Source of the DNA: Spirochaeta thermophila DSM 6192
Lineage (GTDB): Bacteria; Spirochaetota; Spirochaetia; Winmispirales; Winmispiraceae
Length of the DNA: 64,000 nucleotides
NCBI RefSeq assembly: GCF_000147075.1
Contig: NC_014484.1
Span: 186,001-250,000 of the forward strand
Reading direction: 5' to 3'
Shown here in pieces: positions 33,020-42,885 of this stretch. Position 1 is the stretch's first letter. Every line of letters begins with the position of its first letter. The position numbers and the translations under genes are program-made. The notes under the pieces are model-generated. The model was not told where the DNA came from. It was given only the letters and a program-made list of their open reading frames with translations, and did no database searches.

Positions 33020-33241
33020 ATGAAAGGAAACGTCGGAACGATCGACAGGATCATCAGGGTGGTCCTGGGACTGGTGCTCATCGGCCTGGGGGTCTTCGTC
33101 CGGGGTGGGGCCTACTGGTGGCTCACCGTGATCGGGGCTATCTCCCTCGTCACGGGAGCGGTGGGCTTCTGCGGGCTCTACACCCTCTTCGGGATCTCCA
33201 CTTGCCCCCGCAAGGAGGGGACAGACTCCTCGAAGACCTGA
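33020..33241 (+). CDS. Small membrane protein, DUF2892 family
   Basis: A 73-residue protein. MKGNVGTIDRIIRVVLGLVL is the typical DUF2892 start, followed by two membrane helices (VVLGLVLIGLGVFV and WLTVIGAISLVTGAVGFCGL) and the characteristic GLYTLFGISTCP end. DUF2892 is also found as the membrane part of YgaP-type rhodanese proteins; function alone is unknown. ATG 33020 follows GAGGAGCGAGG. An intrinsic terminator follows 25 bases after the stop. Confidence 0.88.
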   Translation: MKGNVGTIDRIIRVVLGLVLIGLGVFVRGGAYWWLTVIGAISLVTGAVGFCGLYTLFGISTCPRKEGTDSSKT

Positions 33242-33265
33242 AGGCGCTCACGGGCATCTGAAACA

Positions 33266-33296
33266 GCCCCTCCCTCTCGGGAGGGGCGTTCTTTTT
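33266..33296 (+). terminator. Intrinsic terminator after the DUF2892 gene
   Basis: A nine-bp stem GCCCCTCCC/GGGAGGGGC with loop TCTC, followed by GTTCTTTTT. Confidence 0.88.
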
Positions 33297-33392
33297 GTGC
33301 ATGGCAACAGGTTGATTGACTGTATAAGTGAAGCGAGGTGAGCGATCCTCCTGTTATCCAGAAAGAGAGGGCATAGGGAGGGAGGTGTGTCT

Positions 33393-36300
33393 ATGAACAA
33401 GAGGAGAGTCTTCTGGTCGGTATGTCTCACATACGCGGTGCTCTTCTTCTCCTGTGAGGTGGGATTGGGGCCCGAGACCGATCTCCAGGGGCCTGTCATC
33501 ACCATAGAGAGCCACTCGAACATGGACTATGTCCCCCGGGAGTGTGAGCTGCGTGGTTCATGGTATGACGAGTCAGGGATCTCAAGAATCCTGGTCTCCT
33601 TACCTGAGACAGGGGAGACCGTGGGGAAGGCGCGTATCCAGGGGAAGGAGTGGTCCATATGGCTCACGCTCCCCGAGGGTGAGCAGACGGTTCGGGTCAC
33701 GGGGTATGATGTGTGGAACAACAGCTCCGACCAATCAATGGATCAGATCACCCTGCTTGTAGATGCAACGCCGCCCTTTCTGGAAGGGCTCTCCCTTGAG
33801 AGGGGCCCTGGCTACACGGTTCCGCTCAAGAGCAGAGAGGAGCTTCAGGGGTATGATCCAGAGGATATCCAGTTCCTTGACTACTTTCAAAACGGCACCT
33901 TCAGGATAAAGGGTGAGATTAGAGAGAACTTCACAGTGCACGATGTCACGCTCCACCTCCTGGATGAGCAGGGGAGAGAGGTGCTCACCAAACCGGTGGA
34001 TGATGATGCGCCTCCTCTCTCTCCGGTCTTCACGCTCTCTGCCTCTGATTTTGAAGGTACGGGATACGTGAGTGGACGGGCATACTTCAGGGTCACGGTC
34101 TCCTCCACGGACATAGGAGGCAACGAGAATACCGATCAGGGAGGATGGTTCTGTTATTATCCTGAGGCCGATCTCCCCCGTATTATCCAGGGTGATGCCA
34201 GGGAGGGGGTGATTACCGTAGGACAGGGCGCTGAGGTTCCCTTCTCGTTTGTCGATGATGACGGGCTGGATCTCATATATGTAGGTGTGCTCTCGCAGTC
34301 GGCGTGGGAGAGTATCCAGGGAGAGACCGATGGTGAGAAGCTCGCCACCCTTGAAGAGGATGATGATATGCGAGAGGCGCTCCTCGGTCCTGCTCTTCAG
34401 GGGAATGGGGCACGCTCGTACAACCACACCCTCTCTGCCCCTCAGGATGCAGGATCCTACGTCCTGGTGGCGCTGGTGCGGGATACCAAGCCCTACGATG
34501 ATCCCCCGGTGTGGTCTGGGGCAGCCTATCGCCTCACGGTCACGGATCCTGATCAACCCCTTGGGGTGATCACCTCACCGGAGGAGAATACCTTTCCTGC
34601 GGTGGATCCTGCAGGAAGGTGGGTACTCCAGGGTGCTTGCATTGATAACAGTGCGGTGGAAGAGGCGAGGCTCGCGTGGGTGCCGGAGGGGCTTCCCGGA
34701 GGGGCCGAGGCTCATCTCGAAGAGACACGGCAGCTCCTCTCCTCTGTTTCCGTGGGACCGGGCGATAAGGTGGTGGATGACGCCGGTATGGTCGTGTGGG
34801 GGCTTTCCCTCTCTGGACCGGAGGAGATCACGATAGGGGGAAGGACCTACAAGCGGTATCCCTTCGCACAAGAGGTGGATGTGCTTCAGGACTTTATGTA
34901 TGAAGGAGTACTCGAGAATACGACCAAGCTCTTCCTCCTCTATGTGAAGGATGACAGTGGGAACGAGGCATACACGGCCTTCCGGCTCGTCGGGGACACC
35001 TCCTTGCCCGTTATTGGTATCTCCCAGCCGGAAGAGGACTATCAGCTCTACACATCAGATGAGGAGCTCACCCTCTCCTTCTCGGCCTCTAAGGAGAACG
35101 GGATACCCATTCACACACTCGCACTGTATGAGGTGACCTCAGGAGATCCGGTGCTTCTTACTACAGGGAGCACCTCCCCGCTCTCATACACTTTCTCTCC
35201 TCCCTTGGAAGAGGGGCTAAGGAGCTTTCGGTTTGTTGCCACGGATGTGTTTGGGAACATATGCGAGGAAGAACGTACGGTCCGCATCACTTCCCGTCCT
35301 GTACTTCAGTACATAGGTACCCCACTCGCCGATGGTGTGTACAAGGCTGGCGATGAGCTCCTCTTTGAGGCGGTCTTTTCCTCTCCGGTGGAGGTCTCGG
35401 GAACACCCAGACTCAAGCTCTACTACGACGCCACACTGGACTCACCAGATGCCTACGCCACGTACCATAGTGGTGCTGGATCGTCCACCCTGCTCTTCTC
35501 GTTCACCGTGCCCTCCGGGGTGCAGGTAGATAAGCTCTACACCGCGTATGAGGAACCATTTGACCTTTCAGGGGGAAGCATCGTCGGTGCAGAAGGGGGA
35601 GAGGTAGAGATCCCTCTACTGGAGGAGCAGGATACCCTCCAGGGGAGGAGCAGTATAGGATGTGACGGTATCGCCCCCCGAGCTACCGGGCTCACAGGGA
35701 GTGGGACGTACCGCGCAGCTCAGACAGTGGAGCTCTCCCTCTCGGTGGAGGATGATGTCCTGGTGAGTGGGGATGTGAGGTTGGTCTGTGCTGCAGGTGC
35801 GGATACGATCGAGGGCCAGTTCGACAGGGTTGAGAATGGGGATCTCATCTTTGTGTATCTCGTTGAGGACGGGATCAACGCCGCCTCCCTCTCCTATACA
35901 GTGGCCACGCTGGTGAACGATCCTTCACGTATTACCGATGCGGCGGGGAATCCCCTCGACCTCTCTTCCCTCACCGACGGCACACTCCCCATAACGATCG
36001 ACACCACATCCCCGGATCCACCGGTGATTACCCTTGGTGAGGGTATCTATAACACACCCCAGACCCTCACGATAGAGGGGATAGAACAGGGGGCTGTGGT
36101 GGAGTACTCCCTTGATGGGGGGCTCAGCTGGTTCCAGTATGATCAGGATAATCCTCCTCAGATAACCGGGGATGGGGTGTACCAGGTATGCGCCCGCCAG
36201 ATCGATGAGGCGGGTAATGTCTCTGAGGTCTCTCCTGTGAAGGAGATAGGGATCGATACAGGAGCTCCTCAGGTAGTGGAGGTCGCCTGCGTCAACCCTG

Positions 36301-37910
36301 ACGGAGTGTACGGCGCAGGGGCTACGCTCACCTTCAAGGTGGTATTCTCCGAGAAGGTCCGTACCACAGGCGGAGACGCGGCACTTGAACTCAACAACGC
36401 CTATACAGCCGGGGTGGAGGAGGATCCCGACGGGGCGTATGTCCTCTACTTTGCGTTCACCGTGCCTGATGGGGCGTTCCTCAACCCTGTAGAGGCTACT
36501 CGACTTACCCTTTCCCATGTGGAGGACCTCTGTGGGAATCTTGCGCCTCCTGTGCTCGAGGGGGACACCCTCCCGGATCTCGGAAGGCCGAATCTCCGCG
36601 TTGATGCAGTACCTCCTGCGCTCCAGAGTACCTCTCCGACTGAGGGAGGTATCCTCACGGGAGGTAATCTCACGCTGACCTTCGACGAGCCTGTATTCAA
36701 GGAATCGGGAGCGGTAGTGGTGAGGCGCCATCAGGGATGGCTCATCCCACCTGTGATGAGTGAAGAGGAGTTCACCGCGGTCTACTATGCTTCTGCACTC
36801 ACCTCAGAGGACAGACAGGTCCTGATGGAGACAGATGATCAGGGTGCTCCTCTCCTCGATCAGACGGGTCAGCCTGTAGGCCCGTATCGAAAGCTTACCC
36901 ATGGGCTCCTGCAGGAGGGCGGTGAGTATGTGCCGGATCTCAGCACAAAGTATGTCCTGGCGTTTGAACGAGGCCTTGCTGATGAGCAGATTCGCACAGT
37001 CCTGGAGAAGGCCGGATATCACATCTTCCTTGATGTCAATGTGACCTCCTCACGGATACAGATCCAGGGTGAGGTGGTCACCATATCCCTTCCTGAAGGG
37101 ATTCCCCCGGGGATCCAGTGGGATCTCGTGATAGATGCAGGGGCTTTTCGGGATAGCGCAGGCAATCCCTCACCAGAGATCACGTGTAGCTTTTGGTCGG
37201 ACGGGGTCTCTCCTCCTATCATAAGGATAGACAGGTACAGCCATGGGGAAGGGGCGAGGGAACCCGAGGCTACTCCCGCGGGAGATGGCCTTACGGGTAC
37301 CATCACAGGATACAGGGACGTAGGACCTGGGGATACGACTACCGAGCCCACGGGGTTTGTCCGGGTAAGGATAGACTCCCAGACCCCGGGTGTCACCATC
37401 AGGTACCTCGTGACGGATGATCCCCAAGTGCCTGGTGAGCCTTCCACCGTCTATGGCTTTACACACGCCTCCTACACCGATTTTCTCGCAGCTGGAAAGC
37501 CCCTCACCCCGGGTACCAGCCAGGCAGCGAACGAAGACGATCCCCAGCGCATCTACATAAAGGCAGTGGCCGAACATCCCCAGCTGGGTAGCTCGTATGG
37601 CTACGCAGGGGCCTTCAAGACCGTGGTGGTCCTAGTAGATCCGCAAGGGGGATCGGCTCCTGTCCAGATTCAGGGAACCGAGGAGGCTGGTGCGCCTCCT
37701 ACCACGCCGGGATTCCCCTTACGGGATGCGGATCCCGACCCACGCTACAGCAAGTACATGTACCAATTCGGGAACAACGACTGGGTGTGGATCTCGTGGG
37801 AGATCGTGACCTCCTGGATGCAGACCAGCTATCGCAGCAATTGGCAGCAGAATTACAATCCAGGAGACTATGGGGCGCTCACTTATAGAGAAAACCAGCC
37901 CTACTGGTAA
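33393..37910 (+). CDS. Ig-like repeat lipoprotein, first of a tandem pair
   Basis: A 1505-residue predicted surface lipoprotein. ATG 33393 follows GGGAGGGAGG; a GTG two codons upstream is possible. The signal peptide ends in the lipobox LFFSC, then EVGLGPETDLQGP, as in the giant protein at 2530. Repeated Ig-like units follow. Some are of the type LKLYYDATLDSPDAYATYH, then STLLFSFTVPSG, as in large bacterial adhesins. An SbsA-like unit (QSTSPTEGGILTGGNLTLTF) is near residue 1070. The C-terminus is Trp-rich (NDWVWISWEIVTSWMQTSYR). It shares domain order with the next gene, 14 bases downstream, so the two are tandem paralogues in one operon. Confidence 0.87.
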   Translation: MNKRRVFWSVCLTYAVLFFSCEVGLGPETDLQGPVITIESHSNMDYVPRECELRGSWYDESGISRILVSLPETGETVGKARIQGKEWSIWLTLPEGEQTVRVTGYDVWNNSSDQSMDQITLLVDATPPFLEGLSLERGPGYTVPLKSREELQGYDPEDIQFLDYFQNGTFRIKGEIRENFTVHDVTLHLLDEQGREVLTKPVDDDAPPLSPVFTLSASDFEGTGYVSGRAYFRVTVSSTDIGGNENTDQGGWFCYYPEADLPRIIQGDAREGVITVGQGAEVPFSFVDDDGLDLIYVGVLSQSAWESIQGETDGEKLATLEEDDDMREALLGPALQGNGARSYNHTLSAPQDAGSYVLVALVRDTKPYDDPPVWSGAAYRLTVTDPDQPLGVITSPEENTFPAVDPAGRWVLQGACIDNSAVEEARLAWVPEGLPGGAEAHLEETRQLLSSVSVGPGDKVVDDAGMVVWGLSLSGPEEITIGGRTYKRYPFAQEVDVLQDFMYEGVLENTTKLFLLYVKDDSGNEAYTAFRLVGDTSLPVIGISQPEEDYQLYTSDEELTLSFSASKENGIPIHTLALYEVTSGDPVLLTTGSTSPLSYTFSPPLEEGLRSFRFVATDVFGNICEEERTVRITSRPVLQYIGTPLADGVYKAGDELLFEAVFSSPVEVSGTPRLKLYYDATLDSPDAYATYHSGAGSSTLLFSFTVPSGVQVDKLYTAYEEPFDLSGGSIVGAEGGEVEIPLLEEQDTLQGRSSIGCDGIAPRATGLTGSGTYRAAQTVELSLSVEDDVLVSGDVRLVCAAGADTIEGQFDRVENGDLIFVYLVEDGINAASLSYTVATLVNDPSRITDAAGNPLDLSSLTDGTLPITIDTTSPDPPVITLGEGIYNTPQTLTIEGIEQGAVVEYSLDGGLSWFQYDQDNPPQITGDGVYQVCARQIDEAGNVSEVSPVKEIGIDTGAPQVVEVACVNPDGVYGAGATLTFKVVFSEKVRTTGGDAALELNNAYTAGVEEDPDGAYVLYFAFTVPDGAFLNPVEATRLTLSHVEDLCGNLAPPVLEGDTLPDLGRPNLRVDAVPPALQSTSPTEGGILTGGNLTLTFDEPVFKESGAVVVRRHQGWLIPPVMSEEEFTAVYYASALTSEDRQVLMETDDQGAPLLDQTGQPVGPYRKLTHGLLQEGGEYVPDLSTKYVLAFERGLADEQIRTVLEKAGYHIFLDVNVTSSRIQIQGEVVTISLPEGIPPGIQWDLVIDAGAFRDSAGNPSPEITCSFWSDGVSPPIIRIDRYSHGEGAREPEATPAGDGLTGTITGYRDVGPGDTTTEPTGFVRVRIDSQTPGVTIRYLVTDDPQVPGEPSTVYGFTHASYTDFLAAGKPLTPGTSQAANEDDPQRIYIKAVAEHPQLGSSYGYAGAFKTVVVLVDPQGGSAPVQIQGTEEAGAPPTTPGFPLRDADPDPRYSKYMYQFGNNDWVWISWEIVTSWMQTSYRSNWQQNYNPGDYGALTYRENQPYW

Positions 37911-37924
37911 TAAGGAGGGATGAA

Positions 37925-40900
37925 ATGACACGGCATATCACGCGCTGGATGGGACTTATAGGCATACTCCTCGTGATGGGAGGATGTGATCTCCTCACGC
38001 CGGGACTGGGTCCCGATGTAGATCTGAGCCCTCCTGTGCTGAGGGTAGTACGCCCCGACTACATGGAGAACGTGCAGTCCACCTTCACCCTGGAAGGTAC
38101 GGTGAAAGACGACTCAGAGGTGAGGGTGCTGGTAGTGAACCTGGTGGGAAGCGCGTATCAGTGGAAACACCAGGATGGTCGGTGGAGGTACACCCAGAAC
38201 GGAAGGGAGTGGGCCCCGGCCAGCGGGACATGGGAGACTCAAAAGGATGGAACCATCCGTTGGTCGGTGGAGATCGTACTTCCCCCGGACCACACAGGGG
38301 AGATCGTGCTCGAGATTCGCTGCGAGGACGCCTTTGGGAATGTGGGATCCCTCTCTATAGAGCGGCGTACCGTGGTGGTAGACGTCATCCCCCCCAAGGT
38401 CCACCTCACCAAGCCGATACTTTTTGTAGGGAGCTACGATGAGGCCCAGACGAAGTACGCATCGTACCAGCTCGAAGATCATACCGTGCTCTCTGAGCTT
38501 CTCAATGGGGATGTGGAGATACGCGGGTATCAGGAGGAGAACGCGAAGCTCTCTTCCCTCGAGATCAGACTTACCGATCATGAAGGGACTGTGCTATGGA
38601 GTAAGGTCCTGGAAGACGGATCCATGCTGCGGAATTTCTCCCTCACCGTTCCCCAGGAGGAGCTCCAGGGGATACAGGGAAAGACCCTCATCCAGGTGGT
38701 GGTAAAGAGCACGGACGCCGCAGGGAATGTAGATGAGAGAGCACATGGGTGGTTCTGTTATTGGCCAGAGGCCGATATCCCATGGGTGGAGATGCCCGGT
38801 GAGGCGGGATACCCCCCTGTGGAGACCACCTATCCCGGACAGCGCCTCGAGGGATATGCCTACGACGATGACGGGCTGGGATCGCTTCAGGTAGTGGTGG
38901 AAAGGGAGACAGGAGCAGGGTGGGAGGAGGTGAGTTCCCTCAGCGTAAGGAGTGATGAGTTTGGAGGGGTTACCTCCTACGCATGGTACGTGAACGCACC
39001 CCAGGAAAGCGGTATCTATCGAATTAAGGCCACCGTCTCTGATATCAATGGACAGGCCGGGGAGGAGAGGACTTCTTACATAGATGTGGCGGATGTCAAT
39101 ACCCCTCGAGTGATAGTAGAGTCTCCTCCAGAAGGGGAACTCGCCCTCGGGGATGAACAAGGGAATCTTGTGTTCTCAGGGTATGCCGATGATGATTCAG
39201 GCGTGGAGAGTGTGAAGCTCGTGTGGATTCACCCCTCCCACTACGATGAGAGTCTCCTCTCGTATCTTAACAGGGACTATGAAGGATGGGAGTCTACTGG
39301 ACCGGACGGTAGTGGCAACATCGTGTTCTCTGTCTCCCTGGGGAATCAGACCTACAATCCCGGTACTGGCCGGTATGAGCGTCCCTTCTCTCGTACGATC
39401 AATCTCTTCGATGATCTCGGGATATCCCTTTCTCTTCCCCTTAGTACTCAGACCTTTGTCTTCAGGGTGGAAGATACGAACGGGAGGGCCTCCACCGTGA
39501 AGCACACCCTCCAGGGCGATACCACCCCTCCGGAGGTGAGCATTGACGCTGTTATTGTGCGGCATGCTGATCTTCAGGAAGAGACCTATACGATTGACGA
39601 CAACCTTATCCTTCCCCCTCCTCAGGATGGCGATGAGATCCGATTCAGAGGATCCTGGAGTGACAATACCACCACCCACTGGCAGGATGCTTCCCGGATT
39701 GGAGAGGTGGAGCTTTCCTGTAATGGGGTCCCGGTATCCACCACACGCAACTCCGATGCCACATGGGAGAGCGACCACATCCCATTTGAGAGTGTAGCCG
39801 TCCTTACCCTTGAGGCCCGGATTCGGGATATCGGAGGGAATGAGGCCTCGAGTGTTCGCTCAGTACGTGTTGAGACTCATCTCCCCTTCCTCGTGAGGAT
39901 TACGAGTCTCCTCCCCAACGGGTACTACAGTGTGGGAGATGAAGTGCCTATCTATCTCGAGTTCAACAAGCCGGTGAGCTTTGGGGGAACACCGCCTTCC
40001 ATTACCCTCAACAACAGCGCCACGGCCTCGTACGTGGGAGGGGAGGGAAGCGCCAGGCTTGAGTTCTCCTACACAGTCGCCAGCGGGGAGGATGTGGACG
40101 ACCTCGATGTGGTAGAGGTGGTGTGCGAGGGCCCGGTGATCGATGAGAGTGGCGCAGAGGTGGATTTCTCCACTCTTCCCACAGGGGTAAACAGCCTCGC
40201 AGGAGGGAAGGATATTATCATAGATACCACGCCTCCTGAGTTCACACAGTTTGTGGTGCTTTCCCATGCGGATGCCTATCGCGCAGGTGCTACCGTGGTG
40301 ATCGCAGCCTATGTCTCGGAAGAGGTGGTGGTGAATGAGGCCCCGCGCCTCGCCCTCTCCTCCGGGGACGGTGCCTATGCCCTCTATGAGGGGAATATGG
40401 GAGACTATCTCCGCTTTTCCTACACCGTGGCAGCTGGGGAGAATGCCTCACCTCTTGCGGTGGAGGGGATCGATCTCCAGAGTGGGACGATCTCTGATCG
40501 AGCCGGGAATCCTCTCAGCACGGCCCTTCCCGATAGCGGAGCCCTCGACAGAGAGGTAAGGGTGGATACGGTGCCTCCACAGGCCCCGGAGATTGCGGGC
40601 ATCTCGGATGGGGCTACCTACTACGGAGAAGTCTCCTTTACTGTGGAAGGTGTTGAAGATGGGGCATGGGTGCAGTACTCCACAAATGGCGGGCAAACGT
40701 GGCTTACAGGGACAGGGGCCTCTCTCACGACAAGTGGCACGTACACCATTGTGGCGCGCCAGATCGATGAGGCGGGAAACACCTCTCCTAAAAGTACTCC
40801 TGTACAGATCAGGGTGGACAATGGCAGTCTTCTTACACGCATCTCCTCTCAAGAACCCGACGGTATCTACAAGGAAGGCCAGACCCTCCACATCGTCCTC

Positions 40901-42613
40901 ACCTTTAGGAAGCCTCTCATCGTAGAGAGTGGAACACCGTCGCTGGTGCTCAACACCGAGCCACAGCGTACTGCGGGTTACGAGAGTGGCTCCGGCACCA
41001 CTGCCTTTGTGTTCTCTTATACCATACAGGAGGGGGATGCGATAGCGAACGACGGTGTGCTCGATGTGGTGGGGATCGACCTTACCGGAGTAGAGATTAC
41101 CGATGAGAGCGGCACGGATGTGACCCAGTGGATATCGCTTGATGACCTTGATCAGGAGAACCGTCTCTCGGGACAGCGGAGCATCCGTCTCATTACCACT
41201 CCTCCTGAGGTCGTCTCTATCGAGATTTCACCTTCGGGGGAGGAGCTCTGGATCGAGTTTGATAGAGCCGTCTATAGGGGTGTGGGAGAGCTCACGATCA
41301 CCCAACATGAGGAGGGCCTTAAGGTCCCTGTAGTCCTCAGTGAGAGGGAGTATGAGATCGTATCCCAGGAGGCGCCAGACCTCGCAGCACACTACAGGTA
41401 TATGACCAACGGGGCTACCTCCTCTGGAGAGCCTCTCCTCGATCCTGTGTATGTGCTAGAGTTCGATAAGGACCCCGATGATCCTGCCCTTGTATCCTCC
41501 TATACCGCAGCCTCGCTCCATGAGAGACGCATCCCTGTGGAGTCCTCGTTTGTCACGATCTCCGGAAAGGTGGTGCGTGTCTCTCTCAGTGGGAGCTACG
41601 CCCTCCCTGTACGAGGGGCCTCTTACACAGTGAGCATTCCTTCCGCGTTTATGGTTGATACAGTGGGTCACCCGAGCCTCTCATCGGAAAGGAATATCTC
41701 TCTCCCCGGTGTGGATCCTCCCGTGATTCGGATAGACCGGCGTTCGGAGACTCTTACTGAACGGAATGGAAGGGTGGTGGCAGTCCAGCCGCTTACCGTG
41801 TGGCTAAAGATGAATTCCCCTACTCCCGGGGTGGAGATCTACTACACCATCTCAGAGGCGCTCTTCGATCCAGATCCGGTGGCGAATCCGGAGGGCAATC
41901 CGCCTACTCCTGATCCTGGCCCCTCTGAGCCGGCTGATCCTGCGAGCGCTTCTACTCAGTATACGGCTCCGTTTGAGATTGGGGGCGCTGCGGATACCCT
42001 CCAGGGATATAAGTGCTGGATCAAGGCCCGCGCCTATAAGGGGAGTGAGCCTTCAGAGATAGCCAACGAGGTAGCCTTTAAGTCGGTAGTAAGCTTCATC
42101 TATGACGGGGGGAGGGGGGATGCGATTCCCGACTATCCAGGCGGCCCGCTCTACGATAGGAATACCAATGAGCTTGTGGTGAATGACAGCACTCTCCCGG
42201 AGTCGATGTGGGTACGGGGGAGCGACGATAAGGCAGGTCCCCCCACCATCCCCGGACTCCCCCTCTCGTGGAATCACTACGACTACTCGGGTGTAAGACT
42301 CATGACCCAACTCTCCTCAGATCCTCAGGAGTGGTACTGGGTGACGTGGGAGGTGGTCTCCACCACCTACATCGGACTCCTCTGGGGCACCACACCCTCC
42401 ACCGTAGAGGAGGCGGCGAGGGGGCCGTGGCGATGGGGGTGGAGCAAGAACGCCTTTGTGCCCTTCAGAGAGTACTATCCCCTCTTTCCAGGTGAGAGCA
42501 GGCGTATCCAGACCAGCCTCTATGCGACTATCAATGGGCAGTATAGAGGTGAGTTCATCTTCGCCCGTGAGGGTGATGGAGAGGTGTTCATCCGTGACTA
42601 TTTGCGTGAATGA
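37925..42613 (+). CDS. Ig-like repeat lipoprotein, second of a tandem pair
   Basis: A 1562-residue lipoprotein. ATG 37925 follows AAGGAGGG. Signal peptide MTRHITRWMGLIGILLVMGG ends at Cys 21 (MGGC), then DLLTPGLGPDVDLSPP. Ig-like units include PSITLNNSATASYVGGEG with LEFSYTVASGEDVDDL, and VSFTVEGVEDGAWVQYSTNG. An SbsA-like unit starts at EVVSIEISPSGEELWIEFDR. A chitobiase-C-terminal-like stretch (LKMNSPTPGVEIYYTISEAL) precedes a Trp-rich end (WYWVTWEVVSTTYIGLLWG) that matches the C-terminus of its upstream paralogue. It extends about 100 residues beyond the shared end. No enzyme motifs; an adhesive or structural role is inferred. Confidence 0.87.
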   Translation: MTRHITRWMGLIGILLVMGGCDLLTPGLGPDVDLSPPVLRVVRPDYMENVQSTFTLEGTVKDDSEVRVLVVNLVGSAYQWKHQDGRWRYTQNGREWAPASGTWETQKDGTIRWSVEIVLPPDHTGEIVLEIRCEDAFGNVGSLSIERRTVVVDVIPPKVHLTKPILFVGSYDEAQTKYASYQLEDHTVLSELLNGDVEIRGYQEENAKLSSLEIRLTDHEGTVLWSKVLEDGSMLRNFSLTVPQEELQGIQGKTLIQVVVKSTDAAGNVDERAHGWFCYWPEADIPWVEMPGEAGYPPVETTYPGQRLEGYAYDDDGLGSLQVVVERETGAGWEEVSSLSVRSDEFGGVTSYAWYVNAPQESGIYRIKATVSDINGQAGEERTSYIDVADVNTPRVIVESPPEGELALGDEQGNLVFSGYADDDSGVESVKLVWIHPSHYDESLLSYLNRDYEGWESTGPDGSGNIVFSVSLGNQTYNPGTGRYERPFSRTINLFDDLGISLSLPLSTQTFVFRVEDTNGRASTVKHTLQGDTTPPEVSIDAVIVRHADLQEETYTIDDNLILPPPQDGDEIRFRGSWSDNTTTHWQDASRIGEVELSCNGVPVSTTRNSDATWESDHIPFESVAVLTLEARIRDIGGNEASSVRSVRVETHLPFLVRITSLLPNGYYSVGDEVPIYLEFNKPVSFGGTPPSITLNNSATASYVGGEGSARLEFSYTVASGEDVDDLDVVEVVCEGPVIDESGAEVDFSTLPTGVNSLAGGKDIIIDTTPPEFTQFVVLSHADAYRAGATVVIAAYVSEEVVVNEAPRLALSSGDGAYALYEGNMGDYLRFSYTVAAGENASPLAVEGIDLQSGTISDRAGNPLSTALPDSGALDREVRVDTVPPQAPEIAGISDGATYYGEVSFTVEGVEDGAWVQYSTNGGQTWLTGTGASLTTSGTYTIVARQIDEAGNTSPKSTPVQIRVDNGSLLTRISSQEPDGIYKEGQTLHIVLTFRKPLIVESGTPSLVLNTEPQRTAGYESGSGTTAFVFSYTIQEGDAIANDGVLDVVGIDLTGVEITDESGTDVTQWISLDDLDQENRLSGQRSIRLITTPPEVVSIEISPSGEELWIEFDRAVYRGVGELTITQHEEGLKVPVVLSEREYEIVSQEAPDLAAHYRYMTNGATSSGEPLLDPVYVLEFDKDPDDPALVSSYTAASLHERRIPVESSFVTISGKVVRVSLSGSYALPVRGASYTVSIPSAFMVDTVGHPSLSSERNISLPGVDPPVIRIDRRSETLTERNGRVVAVQPLTVWLKMNSPTPGVEIYYTISEALFDPDPVANPEGNPPTPDPGPSEPADPASASTQYTAPFEIGGAADTLQGYKCWIKARAYKGSEPSEIANEVAFKSVVSFIYDGGRGDAIPDYPGGPLYDRNTNELVVNDSTLPESMWVRGSDDKAGPPTIPGLPLSWNHYDYSGVRLMTQLSSDPQEWYWVTWEVVSTTYIGLLWGTTPSTVEEAARGPWRWGWSKNAFVPFREYYPLFPGESRRIQTSLYATINGQYRGEFIFAREGDGEVFIRDYLRE

Positions 42614-42646
42614 GGGGCCCTACCTTCTTAGTTGAGGTGGCAGAGA

Positions 42647-42680
42647 AAAGGCGGGGATGCTGGGCACCCCCGCCTTTCAC
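42647..42680. terminator. Shared terminator between the lipoprotein operon and the tRNA-Arg genes
   Basis: A ten-bp stem AAAGGCGGGG/CCCCGCCTTT with an 11-base loop. On the minus strand it continues TTTTCTCT, so it should end the tRNA transcript; on the plus strand the T run is only three bases. Confidence 0.7.
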
Positions 42681-42681
42681 A

Positions 42682-42755
42682 TACCCCGGAGACGACTCGA
42701 ACGTCCGACCTACTGCTCCGGAGGCAGTCGCTCTATCCACCTGAGCTACCGGGGC
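42682..42755 (-). tRNA. tRNA-Arg (anticodon CCG)
   Basis: A 74-base cloverleaf. The acceptor stem is GCCCCGG/CCGGGGT, with a G-U first pair. It has the D arm GCTC/GAGC and the anticodon stem ACTGC/GCAGT with loop CTCCGGA, so the anticodon is CCG reading CGG. The T arm is GGACG/CGTCT with loop TTCGAGT. The CCA end is not encoded. Confidence 0.95.
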
Positions 42756-42768
42756 ATGTCTTTGCTCC

Positions 42769-42842
42769 TACCCCGGATGCGATTCGAACGCATGACCTAC
42801 TCCTTAGGAGGGAGTCGCTCTATCCGACTGAGCTACCGGGGC
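42769..42842 (-). tRNA. tRNA-Arg (anticodon CCT)
   Basis: A 74-base cloverleaf with the same acceptor (GCCCCGG/CCGGGGT) and D stem as its neighbour. The anticodon stem is ACTCC/GGAGT with loop CTCCTAA, so the anticodon is CCT reading AGG. The CCA is not encoded. It lies 13 bases from the CCG gene and is co-transcribed with it, this one first. Confidence 0.95.
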
Positions 42843-42855
42843 ATTCCGTCTCTAT

Positions 42856-42885
42856 ATAGTATCCATATCGAAGGGGTTGTGTCAA
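42856..42885 (-). promoter_or_regulatory. Promoter of the two tRNA-Arg genes
   Basis: TTGACA (42885-42880), 18 bp, TACTAT (42861-42856) on the minus strand, with +1 near 42849, seven bases before the tRNA. It overlaps the 3' end of the CBM48-type gene. Confidence 0.82.

Noticed and set aside
42682-42842. tRNA-Arg pair as an integration site
   Set aside because: No integrase, direct repeat or mobile-element genes on either side.
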